A program made the translations under genes and the position numbers. The notes under the pieces are model-generated. The model was not told the origin of the DNA and searched no databases. It saw only the letters and a program-made list of their open reading frames with translations. 64,000 bases of DNA. It comes from Microbacterium mangrovi. Lineage in GTDB: Bacteria; Actinomycetota; Actinomycetes; Actinomycetales; Microbacteriaceae. Location of the stretch: positions 148,790-212,789 of the forward strand of contig NZ_JTDK01000011.1 of the NCBI RefSeq assembly GCF_000802305.1, given 5' to 3'. This document shows, in pieces, positions 43,751 to 53,663 of the stretch (its first letter is position 1; the number at the start of each line of letters is the position of its first letter).

Positions 43751-46700
43751 TCACGTCGTGGCCAGTTCGAACGCCCGCCACATCGCCGCGTAGGGTCCGT
43801 CCTGCGCGAGCAGCTGCTGGTGGGTGCCGTGCTCGGCCACGCGTCCGCCGTCCAGCACCACGATGCGCGATGCCGTCATCGCGGTCTGCAGCCGGTGCGC
43901 GATGAGCACCGTGGTGCGGCCGTGCGACAACCGTCGCATGGCGTCGGTGACGCGGGCTTCGCTGGCGAGGTCGAGGTTCGAGGTCGCCTCGTCGAGCAGC
44001 AGCACGCGCGGCTGCACGAGTTCGGCGCGGGCGAGGGCGATGAGCTGACGCTGCCCGGCCGACAGGGATGCCCCGCGCTGCGCGATCCGGGTGTCGTATG
44101 CGTCGGGCAGGCTCTCGATCATGGTGTCCGCGCCGACCGCGGCCGCGGCCGCCCGGATCTCCTCGTGGCTCGCTTCGGGCCGCCCGTAGGCGATGTTGGA
44201 GGCGATCGTGCCGGGGAACAGGAACGACTCCTGCGGCACGTACCCGAGGGTGCGGCGGAACTCGCCGAGGTCGAGCCGGCGCAGGTCGATGTCGGCGGCA
44301 CTGACCTCCCCGCGGTCGGGATCGTAGAACCGGGCCACCAGCTTCATCACTGTGGACTTGCCCGCGCCGGTCTCGCCGACGAGCGCGACGGTCTCGCCCG
44401 CGCGGATGTGCACGTCGACGCCTGACAGCGCCTCCGGCGGGGCCAGGCTGATCGCGGCCGTGGTGCCGCGGGCATCCCGCGGGCCGCGGATGTCGGACGA
44501 GACCGGGCCGGTCGGATATGAGAAGTGCACCGCCTCCAGGCGCATGGCGCCGCCGGCATCCGGAAGCGGCACCGGGGATTCGGCGGCGGGCGTCAGCGAC
44601 TCGAGCTTCATGAGCTCGGCCACCCGGCGCACCGACACGCGCGTCTGCTGCCAGGCGTCGAACACCTGGGACAGCTGCTGGATGGGCGAGAAGAACATGT
44701 CGATGTACAGCAGGAAGGCGATCAGCGCCCCGGACGTGAGCTGGCCGTTCGCGATGAGCACCGTGCCGAGGCCCAGGACGATCGCATCGGCGACCGACGA
44801 CAGGAACTGCACGAACGGGAAGTAGATCGCCACCAGCCGCTGCGCGCCGGTGCGCGATTCCAGGTAGGCCGCGCTCTGCTCGCGGAACCGGGCGATCGTG
44901 TGCGGCTCGTGGGTGAAGGCCTGCGATTCGCGGATGCCGGCCACCGACTCCTGGAACGACGAGTTGACGATCGCGATCCGCTCCCGGCTGAGGTCGTAGA
45001 GCCGGGAGGCGCGACGCCGGAACCACACGGTCGCGATCGACAGCGGGATGATGACGGTCATCACCGCCAGACCGAGCGGCGGGTCGATCACGATGAGCGC
45101 CACCCCGACCCCCACGAACGTGACGAATGCGACGAGCGCGCCCAGCAGCCCGTTCTGCAGGAGCGACTCGAACTGGTCGACGTCGGTCGTCATCCGGGTG
45201 AGGATGCGCCCCGACATCTCGCGCTCGTAGTAGTCGAGCGACAGGCGCTGCAGCTGGGCGAAGATCCGCACCCGCAGCGACAGCATGATCCGCTGCGCGG
45301 CACGGCCGGTGACCCGAGCCTCGCCCATGTCGACGAACATCCCGGCGATCGTGATCACCAGGTACAGTCCGGATGCCGCAACCAGCACGGTGGCGCTCCC
45401 GGCCACCACTCCCTGGTCGATGCCGGCCTTGACCACCGCCGGGCCGAGGAGGCCCGCGATCGCGTCGATCACCACGAAGACGAGCGCGATCAGCAGCGGC
45501 CTCCGGAACTCGCGGAGCACGCCGGGCAGCGAGAACCCCGGCTGCGGCCGCGCCTCCGTCTCGAGGTCGACCCCGGCCCGGTCCACGATCGGCGGCAGCG
45601 CCTCGACCTGGGCGAGCAGTTCCGGGGTGGGGGCGAGCATGTTGCGCATGCCGGCCCGGCCGCCGAGTCCCATCCCGAGCGACGGAGCTGATCCCGGTCG
45701 CGAAGCGAGACGAAGCGCGTCTCGTCCTGCCCCGTCGCGGCCGCGCGCTGCATCGCCCCCGTTCGCCCCGCGCCCGTTCGCGAGGGCGTCCACCTCGCCG
45801 CGCCGCTGCGCTTCGAGGCGCGTCTCGTCGTCGCCGAACAGGGCCCGGTACACGGCGCTGGAGTCGATGAGCTCGTCGTGGGTCCCCTCCGCCGCGATGC
45901 GCCCGGCGTCGAGCACCACGATGCGATCGGCGAGGCGCAGGGTGGAGTGCCGCTGCGCCACGATCAGCACCGTGCGGTCCGCGAACACGGAGCGCAGCTC
46001 GTCGTGGATGCCCTGCTCGGTGCGCGCGTCGATGGCGCTGGTCGCGTCGTCGAGCACCAGGATGCCGGGGTCGCGCAGCAGCGCCCGGGCCAGCGCGATG
46101 CGCTGCCGCTGGCCGCCGGAAAGGCTCAGCCCGCGCTCGCCGACGACCGTGTCGTAGCCGTGGGGGAGCGCCTCGATGAACGCGTGGGCGTGAGCCTGGC
46201 GCGCGGCCGTCTCGATCTGGTCGTCGGTGGCATCCGGCATCCCGTACGCGATGTTGTCACGCACGCTCTCGCTGAACAGGAACGCGTCCTCGAACGCGAC
46301 TCCGACCGTGCGGCGAAGGGACGTCAGCCGGATGCCGCGCACGTCGACGCCGCCGATCGTCACTGCGCCGGCCGTCGGATCGTAGGTGCGGGTCAGCATC
46401 CGCGCCGCGGTGGACTTGCCGCTGCCGGACGCCCCGACCAGCGCGACGCGCTCGCCGGCGCGGATCGTCAGGGAGAAGTGCTTCAGGATGCCGCGACGTT
46501 CGTCGTCCTCGTCCCCGGCGTACGCGAACGACACGTCGTCGAACACGATGTCGCCCGGCCGGCCCGGGAGGTCGACCGCGTCCGGGGCATCCGCGATGGC
46601 CGGCTTCAGGTCGATGAGCTGGAAGATCCGCTCGACGCCGGCCCGCGCCTGCTGGCCGATCGTCAGGATGCCGGCGAGCATGCGCGCCGGCACCAGCAGC

Positions 46701-47575
46701 ATCCCGAGGTACGTCGTGAACGCGAGGAACGTGCCGAGGGTGATCGCGCCGGTGAGCGTCATCCATCCGCCGATCAGGAGCACCGCGACCTGCCCGAAGA
46801 CCGGCACCGCCTGCAGCAGGGGGGCGTACCGCGCCTGGATGCGCACCGTGCGCATCTGCGACCCGTACAGGTCCGAGGCGGCGTCGGTCAGGCGGCGCAG
46901 CTCGCGCTGCTCCTGCCCGAACGCCTTCACGACCCGGACGCCGGTGATGTCCTCGTCGACGATCTGGGCGAGGTCGGCCTCGCGCTGCTGGCCGTCCCAG
47001 CTGGCCGGGAACACCCGACGCCGCATCCGGATGCTGAGCACCAGAAGCGTCGGAACGATGAGCAGCGCGATGAGCGCCAGCGGCGGCGACAGCACGATCA
47101 TCACCACGAGCGACAGCACGAGGGTGAGCACATTGCCGGACAGCATCGGGACGTAGCCGAGCAGCCCCTGCGCGAGGGCGGTGTCGCTGTTCGCACGCGA
47201 CACCAGCTGGCCGGTCGACATCGTGTCCAGGGTGGCGGCGTCGAGGGTCTGCAGGTGGTCGTGGATGTCGACGCGCAGATCGTTCTGCACGGCCAGGCCC
47301 ATCCGGCCGCCGCGGTAGCGGCGCACGTAGGAGAACCCGAATCCGGCGACGCCGAGAGCGAGGAGCAGGGTGAGCCACGGCACGAGCGTGTCGTGGCCGG
47401 CGATGATGACGTCGTCGATGATCGCGCGCGCGACGAGCGGGGTCAGGGTGGCGCAGACCGATCCGAGCACGGCCGCGCCGAGTCCGAGGAACAGGTCGCC
47501 GCGGTGGCGCATCATGTAGCCGCCGAGGCGGCGCAGCCAGCCGGATCCGGGACGACGGGCGGCATCCCCGGTCAT
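43751..47575 (-). CDS. Fused double ABC exporter (two TMD-NBD halves in one chain)
   Basis: 1274 aa. Each half has six membrane helices then an ATPase domain. NBD1: GASGSGKST, LSGGQ, and LVLDDATSAID with Asp at the catalytic Glu position. NBD2: GETGAGKST, LSAGQ, and LLLDEATSNLD with normal Glu. This asymmetry matches heterodimeric type IV exporters with one degenerate site, here fused into one protein. A linker around 600-690 joins the halves. ATG overlaps the MarR stop (ATGA), so expression follows MarR. Likely a drug or lipid exporter. Confidence 0.92.
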   Translation of the reverse strand: MTGDAARRPGSGWLRRLGGYMMRHRGDLFLGLGAAVLGSVCATLTPLVARAIIDDVIIAGHDTLVPWLTLLLALGVAGFGFSYVRRYRGGRMGLAVQNDLRVDIHDHLQTLDAATLDTMSTGQLVSRANSDTALAQGLLGYVPMLSGNVLTLVLSLVVMIVLSPPLALIALLIVPTLLVLSIRMRRRVFPASWDGQQREADLAQIVDEDITGVRVVKAFGQEQRELRRLTDAASDLYGSQMRTVRIQARYAPLLQAVPVFGQVAVLLIGGWMTLTGAITLGTFLAFTTYLGMLLVPARMLAGILTIGQQARAGVERIFQLIDLKPAIADAPDAVDLPGRPGDIVFDDVSFAYAGDEDDERRGILKHFSLTIRAGERVALVGASGSGKSTAARMLTRTYDPTAGAVTIGGVDVRGIRLTSLRRTVGVAFEDAFLFSESVRDNIAYGMPDATDDQIETAARQAHAHAFIEALPHGYDTVVGERGLSLSGGQRQRIALARALLRDPGILVLDDATSAIDARTEQGIHDELRSVFADRTVLIVAQRHSTLRLADRIVVLDAGRIAAEGTHDELIDSSAVYRALFGDDETRLEAQRRGEVDALANGRGANGGDAARGRDGAGRDALRLASRPGSAPSLGMGLGGRAGMRNMLAPTPELLAQVEALPPIVDRAGVDLETEARPQPGFSLPGVLREFRRPLLIALVFVVIDAIAGLLGPAVVKAGIDQGVVAGSATVLVAASGLYLVITIAGMFVDMGEARVTGRAAQRIMLSLRVRIFAQLQRLSLDYYEREMSGRILTRMTTDVDQFESLLQNGLLGALVAFVTFVGVGVALIVIDPPLGLAVMTVIIPLSIATVWFRRRASRLYDLSRERIAIVNSSFQESVAGIRESQAFTHEPHTIARFREQSAAYLESRTGAQRLVAIYFPFVQFLSSVADAIVLGLGTVLIANGQLTSGALIAFLLYIDMFFSPIQQLSQVFDAWQQTRVSVRRVAELMKLESLTPAAESPVPLPDAGGAMRLEAVHFSYPTGPVSSDIRGPRDARGTTAAISLAPPEALSGVDVHIRAGETVALVGETGAGKSTVMKLVARFYDPDRGEVSAADIDLRRLDLGEFRRTLGYVPQESFLFPGTIASNIAYGRPEASHEEIRAAAAAVGADTMIESLPDAYDTRIAQRGASLSAGQRQLIALARAELVQPRVLLLDEATSNLDLASEARVTDAMRRLSHGRTTVLIAHRLQTAMTASRIVVLDGGRVAEHGTHQQLLAQDGPYAAMWRAFELATT

Positions 47576-48042
47576 GCCCGACCCGCCGGGGAGGGGGTGC
47601 AGGCCTCGCGGGCGGCGAGCAGGGTGTCCAGCGCCGGGCCGAGGTCGGCGAGGACCCGAACGGTGGCGTCCGGGCCGGCAGTGGCGTCGGCGATCCGCTC
47701 GACCGTGCGGCAGAGGGCGGCATCCGCATCCGCGAGCGTCGCGACGCCCTCGGCGGTCAGGGCGAGGTCGACGGCGCGCTGGTCCGATCCGTGCGCGGTG
47801 CGGGTGACCAGGCCGCGCTTGACGAGCGACTCGACGGTGGCGCTCACGGCGGGCTTGCCGAGCGCCAGGCGGCGGGCGAGGCGGGATGCCCGGGCCTCGC
47901 CGTCGCCGATGGCGGACAGCATCCGGAAGTCCGCCATGCTCAGGCGTGCCGGCAAGGTGCGCTCCATGAGGCGCGCGGTGCGTGCCATCGCCCGCACGGC
48001 ACGCTGCGCCTCGGTCAGCTCCGGCGAAGATGGTTCGATCAC
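47572..48042 (-). CDS. MarR-family transcriptional regulator
   Basis: 156 aa. Winged helix with DFRMLSAIG, LGKPAVSATVESLVKRGLV (HTH) and the wing region RTAHGSDQRAV. The GTG at 48042 lies inside a perfect palindrome, suggesting self-repression. Coupled to the ABC exporter gene; release by a substrate ligand would induce both. Confidence 0.88.
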   Translation of the reverse strand: MIEPSSPELTEAQRAVRAMARTARLMERTLPARLSMADFRMLSAIGDGEARASRLARRLALGKPAVSATVESLVKRGLVTRTAHGSDQRAVDLALTAEGVATLADADAALCRTVERIADATAGPDATVRVLADLGPALDTLLAAREACTPSPAGRA

Positions 48043-48050
48043 TGAACCAT
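48030..48050. promoter_or_regulatory. Palindromic operator over the marR start codon
   Basis: ATGGTTC (48030-48036) and GAACCAT (48044-48050) are perfect inverted arms around a 7-nt centre, the size and form of MarR operators. It covers the GTG start, so binding would block transcription start or early elongation. Confidence 0.6.
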
Positions 48051-48089
48051 TATGCGCCCGGATTCGCCCCGCGGCGCCGGAACGTGGGA

Positions 48090-49730
48090 TCAGGCGGGGG
48101 CGGACGCGGCAGCGCACAGGCCGTCGTGCACCGACGGGTGGGCGCGTCCGGATGCCTCGACCCCCTGGAACCACTCCATGCGACGGGCGACGGTGAGCGC
48201 GCGATCGGGGAGCGCCGCGAGGTGCAGGGTGATCCCCTCCGCGGCGAGGTTGCGGTCGAGTTCGGCGAGGGCGTCGACCACCGTGATCGTCGCCGCCTCC
48301 AGTCGGTAGAGGTCGAGGACGACGGCGGTGATCGGGGGCTGAGCCGCGACCGCCTCCTGGAACACCACGCGCAGGTTCCCGTTGACGTTGGCCGTGTACA
48401 GGCCGCGGTCGATGTGGATCGCCAGGGCGTCCCCGCGTCGCTTGCCGACCCGCACGCGCGGCTTGTTGAGTTCCGCCAGCACGAGCACGAGGGTGATGAG
48501 CACGCCGATCGTCACCGCCGGCAGCAGGCCGAGGGTGATGCCGACCAGCGCGGTGGTCAGCGCCACCCAGAAGTCGATGGGACTGATGCGCGCCAGCCGG
48601 AAGAGGTCGCCGAGCTTGATCAGCCCGACCACCGCCACGAAGACGAGGGAGGCCAGCGTCGCCTGCGGCAGCAGCGACAGCACCGGGCCGAGGAACAGCG
48701 CGATGAGCACCGCGAGCACGACCGTGACCAGCTGCGCGAGCTGCGACCTCGCCCCGGCGCCCTTGTTGACGGCGCTCTGCGAGAACCCGCCCGCGACCGG
48801 CAGCACGGTGAAGAGCGACCCGAGGATGTTCGCCGCCGACAGGGCGAGCAGCTCCCGGTTGCTGTCGATGGCGGGGTCGTTCTGCTCGCGGATGCCGCGC
48901 GCCACCGCAACCGACTCGAGGAACGCCATCAGGGCGATCGCCAGCGCGCCGCCGAGCAACGGCGCGAACTCGACCAGCTTCGGAAGGGTGATGCCGGGAA
49001 GTCCCTCCTTGACCGGGGCGATCAGTTCGACGCCGGCATCGGTCATCCCGGTGAAGGCGGCCAGCAGGATGCCGCCCGCGACCACCAGCAGCGGGCCCGG
49101 CAGCCGCGGCACGAAGCGCTTGAACAGGAACAGGGCCGCGATCGACCCGGCCGACAGCAGCACGGTCGGCACGTTGACCTCGCCGAGCGTGGTCGCGAGC
49201 GTCGCGAGCGCGCGCAGGAACCCCTTGCCGGCGAGGTCGGCGCTGACGCCCAGCAGCTTCGGCAGCTGGCCGATCGCGACCGTCGCCCCGACGCCGATCT
49301 GCACGCCGATGATCGTCGGCTGGCTGATGTTCTCGACGATGCCGCCGAGCCGCAGCAGGCGCAGGATCAGCAGGATGACCCCGACCACGAAGGTCAGGGT
49401 GACCAGCGACCCGAGTGCGTTCGACGATCCGGCGGCGACCCCGGCCGAGACGAGGGTGGTGGCCGTCAGCGTGGCGATCGTCGAGGTCGTGGACGTCGAC
49501 ATCGCCCGCGAGCCGCCGAGCATCGCGTACACGAACATCGGCACCATGCACGTGTAGAGACCAACCTGCACGGGCATGTTCGCGATGGTCGCGTACGCCA
49601 TCGCCTGCGGCACCACCACGGCCCCGGCGGAGAGTCCGGCGAGGATGTCGCGCCACAGCCAGCCGCGGCGGTATCCCTGCAGGGTCGGCGCCAGCCAGCC
49701 GGGCCGTGCGCGCTGCTCGGCGACGGTCAC
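48090..49730 (-). CDS. SulP-family anion transporter with STAS domain (first)
   Basis: 546 aa. Ten or more membrane helices with VVPQAMAYATIA near the N-terminus, the SulP signature, and a C-terminal STAS domain (about 425-540: AVVLDLYRLEAATITVVDAL). Expected to import sulfate or another anion. GTG start overlaps the HAD stop (GTGA). Confidence 0.9.
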   Translation of the reverse strand: MTVAEQRARPGWLAPTLQGYRRGWLWRDILAGLSAGAVVVPQAMAYATIANMPVQVGLYTCMVPMFVYAMLGGSRAMSTSTTSTIATLTATTLVSAGVAAGSSNALGSLVTLTFVVGVILLILRLLRLGGIVENISQPTIIGVQIGVGATVAIGQLPKLLGVSADLAGKGFLRALATLATTLGEVNVPTVLLSAGSIAALFLFKRFVPRLPGPLLVVAGGILLAAFTGMTDAGVELIAPVKEGLPGITLPKLVEFAPLLGGALAIALMAFLESVAVARGIREQNDPAIDSNRELLALSAANILGSLFTVLPVAGGFSQSAVNKGAGARSQLAQLVTVVLAVLIALFLGPVLSLLPQATLASLVFVAVVGLIKLGDLFRLARISPIDFWVALTTALVGITLGLLPAVTIGVLITLVLVLAELNKPRVRVGKRRGDALAIHIDRGLYTANVNGNLRVVFQEAVAAQPPITAVVLDLYRLEAATITVVDALAELDRNLAAEGITLHLAALPDRALTVARRMEWFQGVEASGRAHPSVHDGLCAAASAPA

Positions 49731-50647
49731 GAGGCGAACACCGTGGCCCAGTCGTCGCGCACGCTGACGACGGTGTAGCCGTGGTCGGCTGCGGCATCCA
49801 GCGCCTGCTCGACGCCCTTGTCGTACGGGGCGTCGCCGCGGGCGTCGTCGTCGTGGTGCACGAGCAGAGCGAGGCCGGGCCGGGCGCCGCGGGCGGCGTA
49901 GTCGAGCATCGCGATGTCGCCGTTGGAGTTGCCGGCGGCGAAGATCGGCCGCCTCCCGATCCGCGTCCAGATGCGCACCGGCTTCTCCGGGCCGTCGTCG
50001 AAGAACGACAGCGCGTCGGTGTAGTGCACCGTGGCCGAGTCCTCGTCGTACGAGAGTCCGAAAGCCGATCCGACGACGCGCTCCGGCGGGATGCCGTAGT
50101 TGCCCTCGGTCATCGGGCGCATGAAGTCCCGCTCGCCGCCCGAGATGATGTAGCACGTGAACCCGTGCGCCTCGAGGTGCCGGAGCAGCTCCACCATGGG
50201 CTGGTAGACGGTCTGGGCGTACGGCACGCCCCGCACGGGGTGGAGGGCGGTCGCGAAGAACTCGGCGACGGAGGCCGCGTACTCGTCGACGCTCACGTCG
50301 ACGACCTGTCCGACGAGTGCGCCGATCAGGGTCTTCAGGTCGCCGTCGTCGCCCTGGTAGTGCTTGTCGACGGCGTCCGCGATCCACCCCAGATCGCCGG
50401 ATGCCACGGCCTTGTACGGCTGCCGGGCCGCCAGGGCCGGGTCGTCCCGCACGGCCCGCTGCCAGCCCTGCACGATGTAGTGCAGCTGGGTGGGCATGGG
50501 CTTCTCGCTCCACAGCGTGCCGTCGTTGTCGAACACGGCCACGCGCTCGGCGACCGGGACGGCATCCGGACCCGTGGTGACCGCGGCGAGGAACTCCTCG
50601 ATCGCCCGTCGGGCCGCGCCGTCACGCCACGAGGGCAGCCCGGTCAC
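49727..50647 (-). CDS. HAD-superfamily hydrolase
   Basis: 306 aa. Nucleophile motif VFDNDGTLWSEK, motif II SGG (YIISGGERDF), and GNSNGDIAMLDYA for the last acidic motif. The helical cap between motifs suggests a small-molecule phosphatase. Between ClC and SulP genes with overlaps on both sides, so it is one operon with them. Substrate unknown. Confidence 0.87.
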   Translation of the reverse strand: MTGLPSWRDGAARRAIEEFLAAVTTGPDAVPVAERVAVFDNDGTLWSEKPMPTQLHYIVQGWQRAVRDDPALAARQPYKAVASGDLGWIADAVDKHYQGDDGDLKTLIGALVGQVVDVSVDEYAASVAEFFATALHPVRGVPYAQTVYQPMVELLRHLEAHGFTCYIISGGERDFMRPMTEGNYGIPPERVVGSAFGLSYDEDSATVHYTDALSFFDDGPEKPVRIWTRIGRRPIFAAGNSNGDIAMLDYAARGARPGLALLVHHDDDARGDAPYDKGVEQALDAAADHGYTVVSVRDDWATVFAS

Positions 50648-51915
50648 GCGAACTCCTTCGCCGGGTTCTTCACCTTGACCACCATCTCGGGGGCCTTCGT
50701 CACGATCAGCCAGACCGGGATGATGATGACGCACAGCACGGTGAGCAGGTTGACGTCGCCGGTGAGCGCCACCGCGACGAAGATCGCCAGCCAGCCGTCG
50801 CGTCCGACGACCAGCATCACGCCCATGAGGCTCGACGCGACGGCGAGGGCCACCGGCATCCCGGGGATGAGCGACGCGGCCAGCAGTCCCAGCGCCGCCC
50901 CGATGAACACCGCCGGGAAGATGCGTCCGCCGCGGAAACCGGCGCTGGCGGCGACGAGGAGGGCCAGGATCTTGATGCCCGCGAACGACGCCAGCTGGGT
51001 GATCGAGTAGTCCGAGGGATGCTGCAGCAGCTCGATGGTCTGGTCGGCGCCCTTGAACAGCGTGATCGGACCGCCGAGCATGCCCAGGACACCGAGGATG
51101 GCGCCGCCGAGCAGGGTGAACAGGAACGGGTTGCGCAGGCTGTGGAAGACACGGTGCACGAAGGGGAACACCCAGGCCATCGCGATCGCGATGACGGCGG
51201 CCGCGGCGGCGACGACGAAACCGGTCAGCAGCCAGATCGGCTGGAACGGGCCGGTGTCGGCCATCTTGAAGGCGAGGATGTTCCCGCCCAGCATCAGCAT
51301 CGTGATCGATCCGGCGGCGGCCGCGACCAGCGGGAAGAACAGCTTGTCCCACAGCGACCCCGGCAGGTTCGTCCCGGCGACGACCCCGGTGAACAGCAGG
51401 GCGGCGGCGACGGGTGTGCCGAAGAGGGCGCCGAGCGTTCCGGACAGGGCGAGCAGTGCCAGCAGCGGGGCGGGCATCCTCGTCGTCAGGCGGGAGATGA
51501 GGGCGATCGCCAGGGCCGCGTTGATCGCGATGATCGGGTTCTCCGGACCGAGGCTCACCCCGCCGGCGAGCGAGAGCACCAGCACGAGGGCGAGAGAGGG
51601 GAGCGCCGTCAGCTTCGGGAACGGACCGTCGAGTTCGGTGACGGCCGAGTCGAAGCCGCCGTGGCCCGGAACCAGCCACACCACCAGGCCGATCAGCGCA
51701 CCGGTGATCGTCAGGACGGTGAAGATCCACCACGGCGTCGTGTTCGTCGCACCGAACAGGTGCGGGAGCGTCGTCCACCACAGGGCGTTGACCTGGTCGG
51801 AGAGCAGGTCGATGATGCGCAGCGTCACCGCGCTGCCGATGCCGATGAGCAGCGCCGGGACGGCTCCGGCGACCAGCGTGCGGACGCTGGCGCGTGCAGG
51901 TTTGACGTCGCTCAT
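50644..51915 (-). CDS. ClC-family chloride channel or antiporter
   Basis: 423 aa, about eleven membrane helices. Family motifs appear as GPENPIIAIN (for GREGP) and GFRGGRIFPAVFIG. The gating/proton glutamate of GREGP-type is shifted here (GPENP), so transport mode is uncertain. AAGGA precedes the ATG. Confidence 0.88.
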   Translation of the reverse strand: MSDVKPARASVRTLVAGAVPALLIGIGSAVTLRIIDLLSDQVNALWWTTLPHLFGATNTTPWWIFTVLTITGALIGLVVWLVPGHGGFDSAVTELDGPFPKLTALPSLALVLVLSLAGGVSLGPENPIIAINAALAIALISRLTTRMPAPLLALLALSGTLGALFGTPVAAALLFTGVVAGTNLPGSLWDKLFFPLVAAAAGSITMLMLGGNILAFKMADTGPFQPIWLLTGFVVAAAAAVIAIAMAWVFPFVHRVFHSLRNPFLFTLLGGAILGVLGMLGGPITLFKGADQTIELLQHPSDYSITQLASFAGIKILALLVAASAGFRGGRIFPAVFIGAALGLLAASLIPGMPVALAVASSLMGVMLVVGRDGWLAIFVAVALTGDVNLLTVLCVIIIPVWLIVTKAPEMVVKVKNPAKEFA

Positions 51916-51967
51916 GGCGATCCTTTCGGCCGGCCGGGAGGGTTCCTACGGGATTCCTGTCCTGAGG

Positions 51968-52663
51968 CTATCGTGAGCCGGCGTCGGGGTCGTCGCCGCG
52001 ATCGGCGGCGTCGCGGGGCCGGTTGCGCTCCGCGACCCACGACGACAGGCTCGCGGTCAGGATACCGATGAGCGTCAGACCGCCGAACATCAGGCCGACG
52101 CCGATCGTGCGGCCGGGGATGGTCACCGGCGTGTAGTCGCCGTATCCCGTCGTGGTCGCGGTCGTGCACGCCCACCAGATCGCGTCGCCGAAGCTGACGA
52201 TGGTCGCGCCGGGTGCGTTGCGCTCGACGTCGAGCACGAACAGGGCGCCGAGGTAGATCAGGATGATGACCGATCCGACGCCGTAGACCGCCAACCGGTT
52301 GCGACGCATGCTCGAGCGGGAGTGCGAGACGCCGGGCAGATCCGTGAAGACCCGCAGGACCAGCACGATCCGCAGCACCGGCATGAGGGCGAAGGCGAGC
52401 TCCGCGGGATGCGTGCGGAACCACAGCCACTTGTGCGGGGACAGGGACAGCCGCACCAGGTAGTTGACGATGAACATCGCCCACGAGACGAGGATGATGG
52501 CGATCAGCACCTCGGCCGAGCTTCCGTGGAGGTCGGCGATGACCTTCCATGAGTAAGCGACGAGGTATGTGACGGATGCCACCGGGAGCGGGATGCGGGT
52601 GAACCGCCGCCAGGCGCGTTCGGCATCCGACTCGATCTCCCCGTGGAAACGTGGCTGGTCCAT
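51968..52663 (-). CDS. Voltage-gated-type potassium channel
   Basis: 231 aa. A voltage-sensor-like bundle with spaced arginines (LRIVLVLRVF, SRSSMRRNRLAV), pore helix and TTTGYGD selectivity filter, then a final helix. Probably a K+ channel monomer that tetramerises. It heads the K+/ClC/HAD/SulP operon, 52 bp before the ClC gene. Confidence 0.9.
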   Translation of the reverse strand: MDQPRFHGEIESDAERAWRRFTRIPLPVASVTYLVAYSWKVIADLHGSSAEVLIAIILVSWAMFIVNYLVRLSLSPHKWLWFRTHPAELAFALMPVLRIVLVLRVFTDLPGVSHSRSSMRRNRLAVYGVGSVIILIYLGALFVLDVERNAPGATIVSFGDAIWWACTTATTTGYGDYTPVTIPGRTIGVGLMFGGLTLIGILTASLSSWVAERNRPRDAADRGDDPDAGSR

Positions 52664-52721
52664 GCCGCCATCATCCCAGCCGGGTGGTCTCGTGCAGGGA
52701 TGCGGCCCATAGAGTAATCGT

Positions 52722-53663
52722 GTGAGTGAGCCGCAGCCGGGTGCGCCGGACCGACAGCCGACGAACCCGCAACTGGTGCCGCCCGGGTACGTCCCGCCCG
52801 GCTACCCCCAGCCGGTGTACGGACCACCCGGGTCCGTGCCGCCGCAGCCGGCGCCGTGGAGCGCGCTGGCGATCGCCGGGTTCATCGTGGCGTTCTTCTT
52901 CAGCCTCGTCGGGCTCGTGCTCTCGATCTTCGGCCTGCACGACGCGAACCGCACCGGCAAGCGCGGCCGTGGCCTCGCGATCGCCGGCATCGTCGTCGGC
53001 GCGGTGCGCTTCGCGATCGACGTGGTCCTCGCCATCGCCCTGGTGCTGACACTCCCCGCCGTCATCTCCCACACGTCCGTCACCACCGGATCGGCTCCGC
53101 AGGCGCCATCCTTCGGGACGGACGACGACCTCCCGCTGGGCGGAGAGCCGGTCGGGATGCATCAGGGGCTCAGCAAAGCCGGGTGGTCGTCCTCGGACAA
53201 GACGCCGTGGACCGACGCCTTCGTGCCCCTCGGTCACTTCACCGGGCTGCAGGACGGGCAGTTCGCCCCGACCTACGACGATTCCGCCGACACCTGCACC
53301 GCCTTCATCGACATGTACGCGCAGGATCCCACCGCCGGGCCGCTGTACGACCTCTCGGTCGACCTGCTGAACAGCTGGGTCGAAAGCGACGGCTCGAGCA
53401 AGCTCACCGGTCCGGTCACGACCGGTTCGGCGCCCGCCTTCACGCAGGAGGGCGGGGCATCCCAGCAGCCGGCCGGGTCGTACGACGTCGTGCAGTCGGC
53501 GTTCGAGGACTCGCAGGGCGGAAGCGGCGTGGCGTGGGTGCGGGTGTTCCGCACCACCGAAGAGGAACTCGCCGTGGTCACCGCGGTCGAGTGCGACGAC
53601 CATGGTGCCCTGGAGAAGACCGGGATGCCGGCGCTCGAACGCGAGATCGGGGCGGCCTGGTGA
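52722..53663 (+). CDS. DUF4190-type membrane protein with extracytoplasmic domain
   Basis: 313 aa. Pro/Tyr/Gly-rich N-terminus, two membrane helices (about 47-68 and 85-112, DUF4190 style), then a soluble domain of about 200 residues. TAGAGT six bases before the GTG suggests a leaderless mRNA. Overlaps the next gene by GTGA. Role unknown. Confidence 0.75.
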   Translation: MSEPQPGAPDRQPTNPQLVPPGYVPPGYPQPVYGPPGSVPPQPAPWSALAIAGFIVAFFFSLVGLVLSIFGLHDANRTGKRGRGLAIAGIVVGAVRFAIDVVLAIALVLTLPAVISHTSVTTGSAPQAPSFGTDDDLPLGGEPVGMHQGLSKAGWSSSDKTPWTDAFVPLGHFTGLQDGQFAPTYDDSADTCTAFIDMYAQDPTAGPLYDLSVDLLNSWVESDGSSKLTGPVTTGSAPAFTQEGGASQQPAGSYDVVQSAFEDSQGGSGVAWVRVFRTTEEELAVVTAVECDDHGALEKTGMPALEREIGAAW

